This document shows positions 1 through 6,074 of a stretch of 10,583 nucleotides of DNA, one piece after another; within the stretch, counting starts at the first letter, position 1, and each line of letters opens with the position of its first letter. The notes beneath the pieces were generated by a model. It ran no database searches and was not told where the DNA came from. It saw only the letters and a list, made by a program, of their open reading frames with translations. Source of the DNA: Alphaproteobacteria bacterium (GTDB lineage Bacteria > Pseudomonadota > Alphaproteobacteria > Rhizobiales > Devosiaceae); NCBI GenBank assembly GCA_018820005.1, contig JAHJOS010000083.1:1-10583 (forward strand). Reading direction: 5' to 3'. Both the position numbers and the translations under genes were made by a program.

Positions 1-230
1 CCACCACCCATTCCGAGAAGATGACCGCCATGGCGCCACTGGCCGCCCTCGCCAATATAGCAGGCTGCCCGGCGATCACCCTACCCTTCGGCAGCGATAC
101 CGCCGGTCTACCGCTGCCGCTGCAATTGCTGGCGCCAATGGGTGGGGATCTCAGCCTATTGGCAATTGCTGCGCGGTTGGAATCCGAGCAACGCTGGACA
201 CATCGCTTTCCCGTCGCAGGCCTGCCATGA
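1..230 (+). CDS. Amidase signature family enzyme, C-terminal fragment (5' end outside window)
   Basis: The frame is open from base 3 of the window to a TGA at 228-230, leaving about 75 residues of the C-terminus. The visible part reads through a segment like NIAGCPAITLPFG, then a Gly-Leu-Pro-Leu-Pro-Leu-Gln-Leu-Leu stretch and a helix ending LLAIAARLE. This is the usual end of amidase-signature (AS) hydrolases such as GatA-like amidases and AtzE, where a GlyLeuPro-x-Gly/Pro-x-Gln-Leu segment closes the core. The Ser-Ser-Lys catalytic residues would lie upstream and cannot be checked. The stop overlaps the start of the ABC ATPase as ATGA, so the enzyme is probably co-translated with the importer and may act on its substrate. 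The AS family is fairly secure; the substrate is unknown. Confidence 0.8.
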   Translation, partial: TTHSEKMTAMAPLAALANIAGCPAITLPFGSDTAGLPLPLQLLAPMGGDLSLLAIAARLESEQRWTHRFPVAGLP

Positions 231-1744
231 CCGCTGTTCCCGTGCTGCGCCTCACCGGCATCACCAAGACATTTGGTACCACAATTGCCAATGACGCGAT
301 TTCGATCGATCTGGCGCCCGGCGAAGTGCTGGCCCTCTTGGGCGAAAACGGCGCCGGCAAGACCACGCTGATGAGTATCCTCTTCGGTCACTACACCCCG
401 GACGCGGGCACTGTGGAAGTCGATGGCGTCCAGCTGCCACCGGGCAAGCCGCGCGCCGCCATTCGCGCCGGCGTCGGCATGGTGCACCAGCATTTTTCGC
501 TGGCTGACAATCTGACCGTGCTCGAAAACGTCATGACTGGCACCGAAAGCCTCTGGCAGCTCAAGTCCTCGACGGGCGCAGCCCGGGCCAAGCTCCTCTC
601 GATTGCCGAGCGCTTTGGGCTCAAGGTCGATCCCGATGCCCGCGTTGGGGATCTGTCGGTGGGCGAGCAGCAGCGCGTCGAGATTCTCAAGGCGCTCTAT
701 AACGATGCCAGGATCCTGATCCTCGACGAACCGACGGCCGTTCTCACCAATATCGAGGCAGAGACGTTGTTCGCCACGCTGCGGGTCATGGCCCAGAGCG
801 GGCTGTCGCTGATTTTCATCTCGCACAAGCTCAATGAGGTCATGGCCGCAGCCGATCGCGTCGTCGTGCTGCGTGGTGGCAAGGTCGTGGCCGAGCGCCT
901 GACCGGGGCCACCAGCAAGGCCGAACTGGCTGAACTCATGGTCGGTCGCCGCGTCGCCCGCCCCGTGCGAGAGGCCGCCGTGCCCGGCCCCGTGCTGCTG
1001 CAAGCCAGCAATCTCGACGTCGGCCGCCGCCTGTCATCGATCAATTTTGAGGTCCGGGCGGGCGAAACGCTGGGGATCATCGGGGTCTCGGGCAATGGCC
1101 AGACCACGCTGGGACATCTGGTATCGGGGCTGGTGCAGCATAGTGCGGGGGAGTTGCAACTCTTCGGCGAGGCGATGGACCGGACCAGCGTGCGCGCCAT
1201 GATCGAAGCCGGCATAGGCCGCGTGCCCGAGGATCGCAACGCCGAAGGTGTCATTGGCGACATGGCGATCTGGGAAAACGCCGTGCTGGAGCGCCTCTGG
1301 CAGTTCTCGCGCAATGGACTGGTCGACCGAGGTGCGGCCCGCGCGTTTGCTGGCGAAATCATCGATGGTTTTGACGTGCGCGGCGGCGCGCCCGATAGCC
1401 GGACCCGCCTGCTGTCGGGCGGCAATATGCAAAAGCTGATCCTGGGGCGGAACCTGCAAAATCGCCCCCGCATCCTCGTCGCCGCCCAGCCCACCCGCGG
1501 CCTCGACGAGGGCGCGATTGCCGCCGTGCATACCCGCATTCTCGACGCCCGCCGCGCCGGTACAGGCGTGCTGCTGATCTCGGAGGACCTCGATGAGGTC
1601 ATCAGCCTGGCCGACCGGATCCAGGCCATCGTCAAGGGCCGGCTCTCGCCGCCCGTGCCGGCCGAGCAGGCTGACGCACGCCTGCTGGGGCTGATGATGG
1701 CCGGCGACTGGCCGCAAGACGGCAAAATAGCCCATGCGCATTGA
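227..1744 (+). CDS. ABC importer ATPase with two NBDs, BMP/nucleoside-type (NupA/YufO/RbsA-like)
   Basis: This 505-residue protein has two fused nucleotide-binding domains, as in ATPases of ribose and BMP-lipoprotein/nucleoside importers. NBD1 is complete: Walker A GENGAGKT at residues 39-46, a Q-loop in GMVHQHFSL near 85-92, signature LSVGEQQ at 143-149, Walker B ending D167-E168 and switch His200. NBD2 is degenerate in the way known for this family: its P-loop reads GVSGNGQTT (286-294), with Gln for the Lys; its signature is LLSGGNMQK near 395; and its Walker B region is ILVAAQPTRGLD (416-427), lacking the usual acidic residues. Only one composite site is therefore expected to hydrolyse ATP well. 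The ATG lies inside the amidase stop (ATGA), and the 3' end overlaps the first permease by 11 bp. It would energise the two following permeases at the inner membrane. A nucleoside, nucleobase or related heterocycle is the likeliest cargo, by family inference. Confidence 0.93.
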   Translation: MTAVPVLRLTGITKTFGTTIANDAISIDLAPGEVLALLGENGAGKTTLMSILFGHYTPDAGTVEVDGVQLPPGKPRAAIRAGVGMVHQHFSLADNLTVLENVMTGTESLWQLKSSTGAARAKLLSIAERFGLKVDPDARVGDLSVGEQQRVEILKALYNDARILILDEPTAVLTNIEAETLFATLRVMAQSGLSLIFISHKLNEVMAAADRVVVLRGGKVVAERLTGATSKAELAELMVGRRVARPVREAAVPGPVLLQASNLDVGRRLSSINFEVRAGETLGIIGVSGNGQTTLGHLVSGLVQHSAGELQLFGEAMDRTSVRAMIEAGIGRVPEDRNAEGVIGDMAIWENAVLERLWQFSRNGLVDRGAARAFAGEIIDGFDVRGGAPDSRTRLLSGGNMQKLILGRNLQNRPRILVAAQPTRGLDEGAIAAVHTRILDARRAGTGVLLISEDLDEVISLADRIQAIVKGRLSPPVPAEQADARLLGLMMAGDWPQDGKIAHAH

Positions 1745-2783
1745 ACGTCGCGCCCATCGCCCGCTGGCACTGGTGCTGCTCGCGCCCCTCATTGCCATTG
1801 TCGCCGCGCTCGCCATCTCGGGTGTGCTGATCGCCATCGCCGGTGCGCCCGTGCTCGAAGCTTTCCGGCTGATCGTGACCGGCGCCTTCGGCACCCGCCT
1901 GGGCTTCACCGAAACGCTGACCCGCGCCACCCCGTTGATGCTCACCGGGCTGGCGGCCGCCGTCGCCTTCCGGGCCCGCGTCTGGAACATCGGCGCCGAA
2001 GGGCAGTTCTACCTGGGCGCCATCGCTGTGGCCGCCGTCTGTGCCACGGTATTTTCCGGCTGGCCGCCCTATCTGCTCATTCCGGCCGCCCTGATGGTCG
2101 GCGCCATCGCCGGCATGATCATGCTGCTGGTTCCCCTCGGGATGCGGCTGCGGTTTGGTATCGATGAAGTCGTCACCAGCCTGCTGCTCAACTTCGTGGT
2201 GGTGCTGTTTGTCTCGATGATGATCGAGGGGCCCCTCAAGGATCCGCTGGCCTTTGGCTGGCCGCAGTCGATCCCGGTAGGCCCTGACGCCATGCTGCCC
2301 AAGCTGATCGACCGCACCCGGCTCCATATTGGCTTGCTGATCGCAGTCGCCATTGCCGTGCTGGTCTATTTCCTCCAGGCACGCTCGGTCTTCGGCATGC
2401 AGTCGCGCGCCGTGGGGCTCAATCCGACCGCCGCCGTGTTCGCCGGGGTGCCGCTGGCCAAAACCCTGATCAAGGTCGCCTGTCTCTCGGGTGGTCTGGC
2501 CGGTTTGGCCGGGGCCATCGAGGTCATGGGGGTCAAGGGCTATGTCACCACCGATCTTTCGCCGGGCTATGGATATTCGGGCATCATTGTCGCCATGCTG
2601 GCCAATCTGCATCCGCTCGGCGTGATTGTGGCGGCACTGTTCACTGCCACCATGTTCGTGGGCGCCGACAGCATGGGCCGTGCGCTGGGCATACCCAGCT
2701 ATATCGCCGACGTCACCGTTGCGCTGTCACTGCTGACCATGCTGGTCTCGATCTTTTTCACCCAATACAGGATCCGCCGCTGA
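1734..2783 (+). CDS. ABC importer permease 1, BPD_transp_2 family (NupP/YufP-like)
   Basis: The 349-residue protein is very hydrophobic, with about 8-10 predicted membrane segments. The first is near residues 13-38, after an N-terminus rich in Arg (MRIERRAHR), consistent with the positive-inside rule. The hallmark loop WNIGAEGQFYLG at 84-95 matches the conserved NIGxEGQ motif of inner-membrane permeases serving sugar and BMP-type nucleoside importers. A second family feature is the VMGVKGYVT...GYGYSGIIVAMLA region near 263-285. It forms half of the translocation channel together with the next permease. It starts 11 bp before the ATPase stop and ends in TGATG shared with permease 2, so the three proteins are probably made in fixed ratio. 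It is longer than permease 2, as is normal for the YufP-type partner. Confidence 0.92.
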   Translation: MRIERRAHRPLALVLLAPLIAIVAALAISGVLIAIAGAPVLEAFRLIVTGAFGTRLGFTETLTRATPLMLTGLAAAVAFRARVWNIGAEGQFYLGAIAVAAVCATVFSGWPPYLLIPAALMVGAIAGMIMLLVPLGMRLRFGIDEVVTSLLLNFVVVLFVSMMIEGPLKDPLAFGWPQSIPVGPDAMLPKLIDRTRLHIGLLIAVAIAVLVYFLQARSVFGMQSRAVGLNPTAAVFAGVPLAKTLIKVACLSGGLAGLAGAIEVMGVKGYVTTDLSPGYGYSGIIVAMLANLHPLGVIVAALFTATMFVGADSMGRALGIPSYIADVTVALSLLTMLVSIFFTQYRIRR

Positions 2784-3724
2784 TGGAACTGTTGGAGATA
2801 TTTGCATCGGCCGGCATCTGGGGCGCCGTGCTCCGCATTGCGACACCGCTGATTTTCGGTACGCTTGGCGCGCTGATCTGCGAGCGCGCCGGGGTGCTGA
2901 ACCTGGGCATTGAAGGGATCATGACCTTTGGTGCCATGATCGGCTGGCTCACCGTCTACAATGGCGGCGACCTCTGGATGGGTCTGGTCGCGGCGGCTGC
3001 GTTCGGCGCCCTCTTCGGCCTGCTCCATGCCTCAATGACTGTGACACTCGGGCTGTCGCAGCATGTAACCGGCCTTGGCATTACGCTGTTTGCCTCGAGT
3101 TTGAGTTACTTCATCTTCCGCCTCGTGGTGCCGCTGGCGTCATCGCCCCCGACCATCGAGCCATTCCAGCCGCTGGTCATTCCCTATCTGAGCGATCTGC
3201 CGTTTCTCGGCGATGCGCTGTTCAACCAGACCGCCCCGACCTATCTGGCCATCGCGATAGCAGCGATCGCGGCCTATGTGCTGTTCCGCACGCCGCTCGG
3301 GCTCGCGGTGCGCATGACCGGCGAAAACCCGCATGGCGCCGAGGCCCAGGGCGTCAATCCGATTGCCGTCCGCTTTGGTGCCGTGATGGTGGGCAGCGCA
3401 TTGATGGGCGTTGGTGGCGCCTTCCTCACGCTCTCGGCCTTCAACAGCTTCTTCCCCACCATGGTGCAGGGACGCGGCTGGGTCTGTATCGCGCTGGTTG
3501 TCTTCGCCTCGTGGCGACCGGGCCGTGCGCTGCTCGGGGCGCTGCTGTTCGCTCTGTTTGACGCCTACCAGCTGCGCCTGCAGGCGGTGCTCGGCAAGGC
3601 GGTGCCCTACCAGCTTTTCCTCATGGTGCCCTATCTGCTGTCGATCTTTGCGCTGATCGTGATGGCCCGCCGCGCCCGCGTGCCCAAGGCACTGATGCAG
3701 CCCTATCGGCGCGGCGAACGCTGA
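2783..3724 (+). CDS. ABC importer permease 2, BPD_transp_2 family (NupQ/YufQ-like)
   Basis: This 313-residue integral membrane protein is the second permease subunit. The family loop appears as AGVLNLGIEGIM (residues 36-47; N40, E44-G45), equivalent to NIGxEGQ in permease 1. The C-terminal part has the conserved RGWVCIALVVFASWRPG block, followed by a last helix pair and a basic tail ending RRGER. The ATG at 2783 shares its A with the TGA of permease 1, so translation is almost certainly coupled; an AGGA lies about 11 bp upstream. With the ATPase and permease 1 it makes a complete translocator. The periplasmic BMP-type lipoprotein is not downstream, because the next gene is convergent, so it should lie upstream of the amidase or elsewhere. 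The transporter family is clear; the substrate is not. Confidence 0.92.
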   Translation: MELLEIFASAGIWGAVLRIATPLIFGTLGALICERAGVLNLGIEGIMTFGAMIGWLTVYNGGDLWMGLVAAAAFGALFGLLHASMTVTLGLSQHVTGLGITLFASSLSYFIFRLVVPLASSPPTIEPFQPLVIPYLSDLPFLGDALFNQTAPTYLAIAIAAIAAYVLFRTPLGLAVRMTGENPHGAEAQGVNPIAVRFGAVMVGSALMGVGGAFLTLSAFNSFFPTMVQGRGWVCIALVVFASWRPGRALLGALLFALFDAYQLRLQAVLGKAVPYQLFLMVPYLLSIFALIVMARRARVPKALMQPYRRGER

Positions 3725-3758
3725 CATCGCGGCAGCGGCTCCCTTGGTGCAATGAGTC

Positions 3759-3786
3759 GCCGGCGCTTCCTCAGATCGGCGCTGGC
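3759..3786. terminator. Weak hairpin between convergent genes
   Basis: GCCGGCGCT at 3759-3767 can pair with GGCGCTGGC at 3778-3786 across a 10-base loop, with two G-U pairs. It straddles the stop of the acyltransferase gene in the 46-bp gap between convergent transcription units, where a terminator would be expected. There is no T-run on either strand, so this is only a candidate and factor-dependent termination is equally possible. Confidence 0.22.
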
Positions 3787-4820
3787 TTAACCGACGCTGT
3801 TGGCAGCGTGGCGGATTTGCCCGTACCGAACACACGCAGCAATGGTTTTTCGATAAGTCGATGTACCACCAGCCCGGTCACGATCGCGCCGAAGATGGCC
3901 GCGGCGACAATCGGATAATAGGCCGCCGAGCCCCCTATCGGCAGCAGTCGCTTGCCTATCACCACGACCGCGCCGACCACAAACATGTGGACCAGATATG
4001 TCGAATAGGACGCGTCGCCCAATTTCTCGAGCAGCGCATGTTTGCCCAGTCTGGCCTCAAGAACCATCGTGCCGACCAGGGCGCAGACCGAGGCGCCCAG
4101 CATGGCAATGAATGCCGTGGTGCCATCTGTCATGAAGCCGGCGACAAGCAAGCCCGCCCCCAGCATCAGAAGCAATCCAGCAAGGGCCCTTGGCGCAGCA
4201 TGAAGATGGCCGCTGATAAACAACTGCCCAATGACTGCGCCGCTGGAGAAGGCCAACAGCGACAGGTTTGCGTAGAAGCTCCAGAGGACGTTGTCTGAGT
4301 GGACCATCTGGCCGGCGACGCTCAGCGCAGTGAACGCAATGGCCAGCAAACCAACACGCCAGCGTGAGCTCAGCGCGGCCAAAGCGGCAAAGGCAAAATA
4401 GAAAAAGACCTCGTAATTGAGGGTCCAACCCAGGCTGAGCAATGGGCTATAGCCGCCATCGCTTGGCGATTGATGCGGAACGAACAGCAAAGACTCGGCA
4501 TAATGCGGCCAGGTAAAAACGGTGCTCTTGAACAGGCTCGGCGCGAGCAACAGCAGCAGAGCGGCCAGGGTGGTGAAGAGCCAGTACATTGGCACCACCC
4601 GAATGGCCCGGCGCGCGAGGAAATTGCCCGGACGGAAAGGTCCCTCGCCAGTAATAGCGACCATGATAAAGCCACTGATGACAAAAAACAGCGTTACGCC
4701 CAGTTCCCCCAGGGCGGCCAGCAGCGGGCTGGTCTGGGCCAGCGGATGGTCTGCAGCATGCGCGACGACGACCAGAGCTGCCGCCAGTCCCCGTAGATAT
4801 TGAACCGAATAGAGCTTCAT
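3771..4820 (-). CDS. Integral-membrane acyltransferase, Acyl_transf_3 family (ExoZ/OafA-like)
   Basis: From the ATG at 4820 the protein has 349 residues and begins MKLYSVQYLRGLAA. This places the family's R-x10-H motif at R10/H21 at the usual distance from the N-terminus. Other family marks are VISGFIMV near 48-55, RRAIRVVPMYW, LGWTLNYEVFFYF and a late YSTYLVHMFVVG. About ten hydrophobic helices are visible. The family moves acetyl or other acyl groups from the cytoplasm onto periplasmic sugars of exopolysaccharide, LPS or peptidoglycan; the short N-terminus and motif order resemble ExoZ-type exopolysaccharide acetyltransferases. In-frame starts at 4841 (ATG) and 4862 (GTG) would add a non-conserved leader and are less likely. 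No strong ribosome binding site precedes any of the three. It is divergent from the VanZ-like gene and convergent with the importer operon. The acceptor is unknown. Confidence 0.88.
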   Translation of the reverse strand: MKLYSVQYLRGLAAALVVVAHAADHPLAQTSPLLAALGELGVTLFFVISGFIMVAITGEGPFRPGNFLARRAIRVVPMYWLFTTLAALLLLLAPSLFKSTVFTWPHYAESLLFVPHQSPSDGGYSPLLSLGWTLNYEVFFYFAFAALAALSSRWRVGLLAIAFTALSVAGQMVHSDNVLWSFYANLSLLAFSSGAVIGQLFISGHLHAAPRALAGLLLMLGAGLLVAGFMTDGTTAFIAMLGASVCALVGTMVLEARLGKHALLEKLGDASYSTYLVHMFVVGAVVVIGKRLLPIGGSAAYYPIVAAAIFGAIVTGLVVHRLIEKPLLRVFGTGKSATLPTASVKPAPI

Positions 4821-5022
4821 CGGGAATTGCCGCCAGATCATGAGCAGGCTCGAATCTAGCACCAGCCACCGGCGTCGCGCGAAGATCTGCTTTGAACGGT
4901 TAATCTACGCCATGCCATGTCGGTGGCGTCGCCGAGGCCTGGGCCAGGTGGGTCCACTGTCTGGTAACTGCCTTGCGCAGTCGGCCCTAGCCGTTGGATC
5001 AATCGCCGCTTATGACAGCCAT

Positions 5023-5373
5023 ATGACACCGCGCACTCTGACAAAAATTCTGGCCTGGACTGTCTTCGCCATCATCGTGGGTGTGACGCTGTCGCCCATC
5101 GGCCTTCGCCCCCAGACGCAATTGCCGGTCAATATCGAGCGCGCCGGTGCCTATTTGGCGGCGGGGATCGCGTTCGCTATCGCCTATCCGCGACACATCT
5201 GGTGGGCCCTTGCGTTCATCATCGTTGCGGCCGTTGGGCTGGAGTGGCTGCAGCAATTGCGGCCCGATCGCCATGGCCGGGAGATGGATGCGCTCACCAA
5301 GATTGCCGGCGCCATGATCGGGTTCGGCATTGGCTGGTTGGCCTCCCATGTGCTGGCCCGGCGCCGGGCCTGA
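5023..5373 (+). CDS. Small VanZ-like membrane protein
   Basis: A 116-residue protein starting MTPRTLTKILAW. The frame is open further upstream (to about 4840), but that extension looks non-coding (RRRAKI-type, Arg and Ser rich), so the ATG at 5023 is preferred. Hydrophobic segments lie near 9-27, 43-56, 59-73 and 94-112. The VanZ-like fingerprint is visible: GLEWLQQLRPDRHGREMDALTKIAG, with E74, Q77-Q78, R83, D89 and G96, matching the E-x-x-Q, R-x-x-x-x-D, N/K-x-x-G pattern of the family. The H/Y-bearing first motif is reduced to ERAGAY (39-44). VanZ was named for low-level teicoplanin resistance, but most members have no known function, and none is claimed here beyond an inner-membrane location. 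The gene stands alone between divergent and co-directional neighbours. The last codons contain a 16-bp perfect palindrome at 5355-5370. Confidence 0.75.
   Translation: MTPRTLTKILAWTVFAIIVGVTLSPIGLRPQTQLPVNIERAGAYLAAGIAFAIAYPRHIWWALAFIIVAAVGLEWLQQLRPDRHGREMDALTKIAGAMIGFGIGWLASHVLARRRA
5355..5370. repeat. 16-bp perfect palindrome at the end of the VanZ-like gene
   Basis: GGCCCGGCGCCGGGCC is identical on both strands. As RNA it can form a 6-bp all-GC stem with a GCGC loop, directly before the TGA of the VanZ-like gene. A second short stem (GCCAGG at 5377-5382, CCTGGC at 5391-5396) follows. Neither has a U-tract. They may slow 3' exonucleases or help termination, or may simply reflect Ala/Arg codons in GC-rich DNA. 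Confidence 0.35.
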
Positions 5374-5491
5374 CCGGCCAGGTGTGCAGCCCTGGCGCTG
5401 GAATTGGCGGGCCTGCCTGCCGCCTTCGGTAACAGCCAAATGCTCTTGTCGATCTCCTCACATGCCGCGCCCAGCGGCGCAGTGACCGCGC

Positions 5492-5511
5492 GGCCGATCT
5501 GCCAATCGGCC
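5492..5511. terminator. 7-bp inverted repeat upstream of the marR promoter
   Basis: GGCCGAT (5492-5498) and ATCGGCC (5505-5511) are perfect inverted repeats around the 6-base loop CTGCCA. The hairpin sits after the VanZ-like gene and about 30 bp before the marR -35 box, so it could insulate the efflux operon from upstream transcription. No T-run follows on the plus strand. A protein-binding site is an alternative. The rest of 5374-5530 shows no gene I can support. Confidence 0.3.
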
Positions 5512-5539
5512 AGCTTATGGCAGCCATGCAGTCACAGGA

Positions 5540-5567
5540 TTGACTTCGAAAGCGCACTTACTATATG
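5540..5567 (+). promoter_or_regulatory. Likely sigma-70-type promoter of the marR-emrAB operon
   Basis: TTGACT at 5540-5545 (5 of 6 to TTGACA) and TATATG at 5562-5567 (4 of 6 to TATAAT) are 16 bp apart. Transcription would start near 5574, giving a leader of about 30 bases before the marR ATG. The left operator arm lies entirely within the spacer. TATTAT at 5574-5579 is an alternative -10 but has no good -35. Confidence 0.45.
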
Positions 5568-5589
5568 CACCCATATTATAAGTGCGCTT
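5550..5589. promoter_or_regulatory. Probable MarR operator: paired 11-bp inverted repeat
   Basis: AAGCGCACTTA (5550-5560) and TAAGTGCGCTT (5579-5589) are perfect inverted repeats separated by 18 bp. Each arm is also a near-palindrome fitting AAGYGCRCTT, so they can be read as two dimer sites with centres 30 bp apart, close to three helical turns. The first fills the -35/-10 spacer; the second covers roughly +6 to +16 and ends 13 bp before the marR ATG. An inner ATAT (5563-5566, 5573-5576) extends the symmetry. MarR regulators of efflux operons typically bind such sites in their own promoter and release on ligand binding. Assignment to the adjacent MarR protein is inference from position. Confidence 0.7.
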
Positions 5590-5602
5590 ATGGAAATGAC
5601 CG

Positions 5603-6073
5603 ATGGACGGGTTGACTGAATCGCAACGGGCGATGGGCACGCTGATGTCGGATGTGTCCAGGCTGCTGCGCCGGCGCTTTGAAGACGCCGCCAAGGCCTT
5701 TGGTGTGACGCTGCCGCAGTGGAAGGCGCTGAGCACCATCCACAAACAGGGCGACATCACCCAGGTGGCGCTATCGGCGCATCTGGATATCGACACCATG
5801 ACGCTGAGCGGCATTCTGGACCGACTGGACAAGCGCGGCCTGATCGAGCGCTTCGTCCATCCCGACGACAGCCGCGCCAAACTCGCCCGGCTCACCCCTG
5901 CCGGCCTGGCGCTGGTCGAGCAGACCAGTCATATCGGCGCCGAAGTCTTCGAGCGGGCGATCCAGGGCCTGTCAGCAGACGACATTGCCGCGCTCAGCCA
6001 GCATCTTGGCCGCGTCCGCGCCAACCTTATTGAACATAACCAAGACCTTGCCCAAACAGGGAAAGCCTCCTGA
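5603..6073 (+). CDS. MarR-family winged-helix transcriptional regulator
   Basis: The protein has 156 residues, normal for MarR dimers. An N-terminal dimerisation helix (LMSDVSRLLRRRFEDAAKAFG, 14-34) is followed by LPQWKALSTI. The helix-turn-helix spans about 53-77 (TQVALSAHLDIDTMTLSGILDRLDKRG), and the wing has the conserved D88-D89-S90-R91-A92-K93 and LTPAG. A long C-terminal helix returns to the dimer interface. GGAA at 5592-5595, 7 bases before the ATG, supports this start. The stop (6071-6073) is one base from the emrA-like ATG, so regulator and pump form one transcript. Position and operator suggest autorepression relieved when a pump substrate binds. The ligand is unknown; the family assignment is secure. 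Confidence 0.93.
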   Translation: MDGLTESQRAMGTLMSDVSRLLRRRFEDAAKAFGVTLPQWKALSTIHKQGDITQVALSAHLDIDTMTLSGILDRLDKRGLIERFVHPDDSRAKLARLTPAGLALVEQTSHIGAEVFERAIQGLSADDIAALSQHLGRVRANLIEHNQDLAQTGKAS

Positions 6074-6074
6074 A

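Noticed and set aside
697..1770. Long minus-strand open frame (357 codons) opposite the ABC ATPase
   Set aside because: It is antisense to a gene with unmistakable ATPase motifs. Its translation is Arg/Ser/Pro-rich without domains, which is typical of shadow frames in GC-rich DNA.
1632..2612. Minus-strand open frame (326 codons) rich in Gly, His, Asp and Gln
   Set aside because: It mirrors the membrane-helix codons of permease 1. The low-complexity hydrophilic composition is an artefact of reading hydrophobic codons backwards.
3140..3835. Minus-strand open frame (231 codons) opposite permease 2
   Set aside because: It has the same His/Gln/Arg-rich shadow composition, overlaps a clear permease, and has no recognisable motif.
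4821..4862. Upstream starts (ATG 4841, GTG 4862) for the acyltransferase
   Set aside because: They add a short leader not expected in the family, which normally begins a few residues before the Y-L-R-G motif.
5590..5619. Nine-codon upstream ORF (ATG at 5590) overlapping the marR start
   Set aside because: It has no ribosome binding site, begins directly on the operator arm, and the marR ATG has its own GGAA at a good distance. It is probably incidental.
5985..6074. Upstream extension of the emrA frame into marR
   Set aside because: The added 30 residues are only an out-of-frame reading of the marR 3' end. ATG 6075 lies one base after the marR stop and begins a typical EmrA N-terminus.
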